A model generated the notes under the pieces. The model saw nothing but the letters and a program-made list of their open reading frames with translations, was not told the DNA's origin and made no database searches. This document shows positions 60,634 through 64,000 of a stretch of 64,000 nucleotides of DNA, piece by piece; the first letter of the stretch is position 1; every line of letters begins with the position of its first letter. The position numbers and the translations under genes are program-made. Origin of the DNA: Herpetosiphonaceae bacterium (GTDB lineage: Bacteria; Chloroflexota; Chloroflexia; Chloroflexales; Kallotenuaceae); the NCBI GenBank assembly GCA_036374795.1, contig DASUTC010000003.1, positions 1-64,000 on the forward strand, in the 5' to 3' direction.

Positions 60634-61989
60634 TCACGGCTCGCAAGGCCGCAGCTGGATCGAGCCGATCCGCGCTTCGGGATCGACCGTCACCCGCGCG
60701 CATTGGAAGTCGCGCAGCCAGAGGTGGCCCTGTTTGTAGCGCTTGCTCTTTGGCAGGCCCAGGTTGGTTTTGTATTCGGGATACCACCAGAGCGACTTGT
60801 AATCGTCGATATGGGTATAGCGAAACGCAGCGCGATTATCCTCGGTGGCGATGAGCAAAAATGATGCCAGACTGAAGTAGAGTTGATCGCCGTTGTCTTG
60901 CGCGCCCTGCCCAAACAGAACGACGCTTTTGCCGCGCGCCAGGGCCTTCTCGACGCGGCGCAGCATACGGTCCCACTCATCGGGCTTCGGCGCGCTGGTC
61001 GTGTCCCAGCCGGTGGCAAAATTTTCTTCCTGAAAGCCGTCCAGATGCGGCAGATAGTCGTCCCACTCGTGGTCGTCGTACTCGGCATTGATCATGTTGC
61101 CCCAGATCGGATAGCCGGGAAAGCTCTCCCGAATCTGGTCGATCAGCCCGATCACGGCCTTGCGAAACGCTTTGCTCGAATCAAATTCTTTGACCGTTCC
61201 GTCCTGATTGTCGGCCCTCGTGCGCAGATAATCCATCTCGACGGGCACGTTATCCAGGCAAAAGCCTTGCCATTTGGCTCCGGCCTGGCGTTTCATCTGC
61301 GACACCCAAAAGTCGCGAAAGCCTTTTGAGGCCGGATTCATGTAGTACTGGTAGGCATCGGTACCGTCCCAGTTCGTCTCCTTGCTGTACAGCCGCTCGC
61401 CTTTGCCGTTGTGCAAGAACCAGCTTTCATGGGAATGAACCAGCTCGCAGAAATCGTCGGTCCACATCGGGTTGTCGGGCACGGGCGTGTAATCGTTCTC
61501 GCACCGGTCGCGCTCGTTTTTGTACGGGCCTGGGCCGAGGATCTGGAACGTTACCATGTATTGCAGCAGCGGCCCGCGATAGCCGCGCTCCAGCACCGCC
61601 TGCCGCTCATCCTCCATGCCGTACTGCATGGTCAGCCAGCTCAGGTTTTCGGCCATAAACTCAGGCGTCACGTCGTTGCCTCTGAAGTATTGCAGCGCGA
61701 TCGGCGGCGCCCACTCGCGCACTTCCGGATGCGTGACCGTGGGCTGCGGCTGCTCCGCGCTCGATGTCGCGACGGCAGGCTCCGGCTGCTCCGCGCTCGA
61801 TGTCTCGGATGCCTGGGGCGCGGCTCCCGGCGCTTGCCCGCCTTGCCGATCTGTAGAAAGAGGATATTTAGTCAGCAGCACGACGATTGCCGCGATCAGC
61901 AGCAGTGGAATCAGGAACACGAACCAGCTTGTATCTGCGCCGGTTCGTCGTCGCATGTCATAGGTTGGTCGGATGGTTCTACGTCGCAC
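60634..61989 (-). CDS. Membrane-anchored GHL15-type glycosidase-like protein
   Basis: 451 residues. Span WFVFLIPLLLIAAIVVLLTK near the N-terminus, then a linker with SSAEQPEPAVATSSAEQPQP, a short tandem repeat. The catalytic-type domain (about 95-450) has YQYYMNPASKGFRDFWVSQM, GFCLDNVPVEMDYLRTRA (Asp near the strand end), GYPIWGNMINAEYDDHEW and DGFQEENFATGWDTTS (paired acidic residues), the layout of hypothetical glycosyl hydrolase family 15 TIM barrels. It faces outward and may trim or degrade the polysaccharide. GTG start with GAGGA upstream. Confidence 0.75.
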   Translation of the reverse strand: MRRRTIRPTYDMRRRTGADTSWFVFLIPLLLIAAIVVLLTKYPLSTDRQGGQAPGAAPQASETSSAEQPEPAVATSSAEQPQPTVTHPEVREWAPPIALQYFRGNDVTPEFMAENLSWLTMQYGMEDERQAVLERGYRGPLLQYMVTFQILGPGPYKNERDRCENDYTPVPDNPMWTDDFCELVHSHESWFLHNGKGERLYSKETNWDGTDAYQYYMNPASKGFRDFWVSQMKRQAGAKWQGFCLDNVPVEMDYLRTRADNQDGTVKEFDSSKAFRKAVIGLIDQIRESFPGYPIWGNMINAEYDDHEWDDYLPHLDGFQEENFATGWDTTSAPKPDEWDRMLRRVEKALARGKSVVLFGQGAQDNGDQLYFSLASFLLIATEDNRAAFRYTHIDDYKSLWWYPEYKTNLGLPKSKRYKQGHLWLRDFQCARVTVDPEARIGSIQLRPCEP

Positions 61990-62099
61990 GGTGTGTCTTC
62001 CTCTGCGTTGTGGCGATCATGCTCTGGCGATGCCTTCTTGATTCACGCGCCGCTGCGCCGGATCGGTATCGGCACGGCGCTACAGGACGAGCGACGCGC

Positions 62100-63263
62100 T
62101 TACCGGCCCGCGACCATGCTGGCGGACGGCGCGGCGATCTCGGCGGCCTGCTCGATGTACGGCGCCATGCGCGCGATCACATCGTCCCAGGTATTGCCCT
62201 GCGCGATCGTCGCGTGCGCCTGCCGCCCGAAGCGCTCAGCGCGCCGGGGATTGCCGAGCAGATCGATCAGTGCGGCGGCGAGGGCGGCGGGATCTTCCGC
62301 TGGCGTAACCAGGCCCGTCACACCGTGCGCGACGATCTCCGGCAGCGCACATCGATCGCTGACAACACACGGCAGCCCCTCGCCCATCGCCTCGGTGATG
62401 ACATGGCCCCACGGCTCGAAGAGCGCGGGCAGCGTGAAGACGCTCGCCTGTGCGTACACCGCCCGCAGCGCCGCGCGATCGTCGATGCGACCGAGGCAGC
62501 GCACGCCGCCGGGCAGCCTGGCACGCAGCCGCTCCGGCCCGACGATCCAGAGCTGTGCCTCCGGCAGTTGCCGATGGACCTGCTCCCAGGCTTGCAGCAG
62601 CACGTGCCCGCCTTTGCGCTTGAAGTCGTAGCCGACGAAGAGCGCAACCGGCGCGTCGTATGCCTTCCCGTCGAGCGACGATCGGACGAAGTTCGCGCCG
62701 CCGCCGACGCGGATCACGCGCTCAGGCTCGCAGCCATAGTCGTCGATCATCGAGCGCCGCAGCCACTCGCTGCGCGGAAAAAGGAACGCCGCCTGTCGGT
62801 ACGTGGCGCGCTCCATCGCGATCCACTCGTCGCGCTGCCGTCCTCGCAGCGGCGCCCAATCGGCGTAGTAGCGCTCGCTTAGCTGGTAGGTGTTGTCGGT
62901 ATGCAGCACATACGGACGGCGCTTGGTGAGATCGCCGGGCGAGAACAGCGTATGCAACTGCACGATCAGATCGTACTGACCATCACAGCCTTGCAGGCGC
63001 CGTTCTGCCACGGCTGTGCGATGTTTGAACGCCCACGGATTGAGTCCAGCCCGAATCCGCCAGTAATCGCGATCGGGATGGATATGGCGTAGCTTGTTGT
63101 AGTACTGCTCCAGCATCGGCAGCCTTGGACGAATCACGTCGATCACACCAAAGCGGCGATCCAGCGCGGCGTACATGCCCGCGTTTTTTTCGCGGGCTTG
63201 CGCGCGGAAGTTGCCGATGCGATCCATCGTTATGCCCAGGATGCGAATGTGGCTCGTTGTCAT
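62100..63263 (-). CDS. GT4-family glycosyltransferase
   Basis: 387 residues. ALFVGYDFKRKGGHVLLQAW and ALFEPWGHVITEAMGEGLPC, then HGVTGLVTPAEDPAALAAAL make the GT-B donor half. RRSMIDDYGCEPERVIRVGG links it to the GT4 protein at 51968-53161, the paralogue at the other end of the cluster. The N-terminal part YWRIRAGLNPWAFKHRTAVA is less conserved. Ribosome binding site is weak. Confidence 0.88.
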   Translation of the reverse strand: MTTSHIRILGITMDRIGNFRAQAREKNAGMYAALDRRFGVIDVIRPRLPMLEQYYNKLRHIHPDRDYWRIRAGLNPWAFKHRTAVAERRLQGCDGQYDLIVQLHTLFSPGDLTKRRPYVLHTDNTYQLSERYYADWAPLRGRQRDEWIAMERATYRQAAFLFPRSEWLRRSMIDDYGCEPERVIRVGGGANFVRSSLDGKAYDAPVALFVGYDFKRKGGHVLLQAWEQVHRQLPEAQLWIVGPERLRARLPGGVRCLGRIDDRAALRAVYAQASVFTLPALFEPWGHVITEAMGEGLPCVVSDRCALPEIVAHGVTGLVTPAEDPAALAAALIDLLGNPRRAERFGRQAHATIAQGNTWDDVIARMAPYIEQAAEIAAPSASMVAGR

Positions 63264-63279
63264 GTTTCGGCCCTGCTCA

Positions 63280-63430
63280 ACGGTTCGAGTTCAAAGGTTC
63301 GCGTTCAGGCCCTCACCCCCGGCGCTGCCGCGCCTCCCCCTCTCCCATTACGATAGGCGAGGGGGAAGGAAACGTGGGGGCCACCCCCACACCCCCGGCC
63401 TGACGGCCCATTGTTCCTTTGTTTTCCACT
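63280..63430 (-). repeat. Modular repeat plus 3'-end element copy D, overlapping a coding end
   Basis: Plus strand: GGTTCGAGTTCAAAGGTTCG, CCCTCACCCCCGGCGCTGCC, CCCTCTCCCATTACGATAGG, GCGAGGGGGAAGGAAACG, then a 3'-end element fragment (GTGGGGGCCACCCCCACACC and CCCGGCCTGACGGCC, 63369-63415) and TTGTTCCTTTGTTTTCC. Two repeat families are nested here, inside the last about 115 bases of the GT39-type gene. Confidence 0.7.
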
Positions 63431-64000
63431 CCCACACCCACGATCTTTGCCTTGATCGGTTCGTAGAGCGCCGTCAGCCCCGCTCCCGCCAGAATCGCCA
63501 GGAAGGGCACGATCGGGATGCGGAAGCGGCTATTGGCCTCGCCGCCAGCCGACAGGCCGATGAAGTAGGCGAGCAGCAGGACAAGCAGCGCCAGCAGCAG
63601 CCAGTGCCGCTCGCGCCACAGCCTGACGGTGCCGAGCGCAGCGCCGAGATACAGGATCGCCAGCAGCAGCGTGCTCCACAGCAGCACCAATTGCTGCACC
63701 AGCGTCATACTGCCGAGCTTGCCCAGGGCCTTATCGATCACGCCCGGATCGTTCATCGAGGAGCGGCCCGGAAAACAATCGAGCGCGGTGCTCTGCAAGT
63801 CGAGCTGCGTGCAGGTGATGGTATAGCCGGGATCGACCAGCAGGCGGCCCACGCCCCTGGCTAACATCTTGACCGTCAGGCCGGGATAGCGCTGGAAGAT
63901 CTTGAGCGCTTCCTGGCGCTGAAGTGCGACTGTCTCGGCAGGTGAAAGATTGCGCGCGGTGGCCTCCTGCTCGATGCGCTGCTCCAGCGCCTTCCAGGCT
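63313..64000 (-). CDS. GT39/PMT-type membrane protein, C-terminal part
   Basis: The frame is open to the right edge; about 228 residues are visible. It begins KALEQRIEQEATARNLSPAE, has IFQRYPGLTVKMLARGVGRL, and three or four spans: LVQQLVLLWSTLLLAILYLG, HWLLLALLVLLLAYFIGL and IPIVPFLAILAGAGLTAL, typical of the C-terminal half of a GT39/ArnT-like or dolichyl-type transferase. After EPIKAKIVGVG the last 35 or so residues (GTMGRQAGGVGVAPTFPSPS and then a Gly/Glu/Arg tail) are encoded by repeat DNA, so the original stop was probably near 63420. Confidence 0.75.
   Translation of the reverse strand, partial: AWKALEQRIEQEATARNLSPAETVALQRQEALKIFQRYPGLTVKMLARGVGRLLVDPGYTITCTQLDLQSTALDCFPGRSSMNDPGVIDKALGKLGSMTLVQQLVLLWSTLLLAILYLGAALGTVRLWRERHWLLLALLVLLLAYFIGLSAGGEANSRFRIPIVPFLAILAGAGLTALYEPIKAKIVGVGVENKGTMGRQAGGVGVAPTFPSPSPIVMGEGEARQRRG

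Overview
The window is GC-rich bacterial chromosome with no phage, IS element, CRISPR array, rRNA or tRNA gene that I can recognise. Gene content (RodZ-like HTH membrane protein, YajQ, a bacterial deoxyhypusine-synthase-like enzyme, B12-dependent MetH under a SAM-I riboswitch, pheS behind a T-box, many Ser/Pro/Thr-linker lipoproteins and beta-propellers) together with intergenic heptanucleotide repeats suggests a member of the Chloroflexota, class Chloroflexia. This is an inference from gene style, not from a marker-gene search.

Layout. 1-4900: partial polyprenyl synthetase, BlaI-type repressor, rimO, then yajQ abutting a RodZ-like gene, a small membrane protein and a RusA-type nuclease. 4980-9100: agmatinase, a deoxyhypusine-synthase-like enzyme, a TPR membrane protein and small unknowns. 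9270-18190: lipoprotein, secreted beta-propeller, M29 aminopeptidase, membrane protein, a hybrid histidine kinase with an AT-rich sensor half, an unknown two-part protein and a short cysteinyl-tRNA-synthetase relative. 18280-25100: redoxin-like protein, methyltransferase, two back-to-back sigma-70 promoters, a flippase-like protein, FAD oxidoreductase, CNNM/CorC protein and NUDIX hydrolase. 25100-34750: SAM-I riboswitch / small DUF gene / metH operon, esterase, GDSL hydrolase, VOC protein, a lipoprotein pair, inositol monophosphatase and radical SAM protein.

34790-47340 is the information-processing block: greA, lysS, a degenerate Doc pair, polyprenyl synthase, infC (probable AUA start)-rpmI-rplT, an RNA 2'-O-methyltransferase, then T-box-pheS-membrane glycosyltransferase-pheT. 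47360-50790 holds a secreted beta-propeller and a beta-propeller phytase with a C-terminal surface domain. 51137 to the right edge is one minus-strand polysaccharide cluster: two GT2 enzymes, five GT4 enzymes, a GHMP sugar kinase, a methyltransferase, a membrane-anchored GHL15-type glycosidase-like protein and a GT39-type membrane protein.

The most unusual material is between genes. A roughly 100-bp element, seen in eight copies of varying decay, sits mostly just after stop codons and in one orientation relative to the gene it follows. A second, modular family is bounded by 7-nt GAACAAA-type and GAACTTG-type tandem repeats. It has entered a T-box leader, the 5' end of a NUDIX gene and the coding end of a glycosyltransferase gene. 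Coordinates of sites were read by hand and may be off by a base or two.
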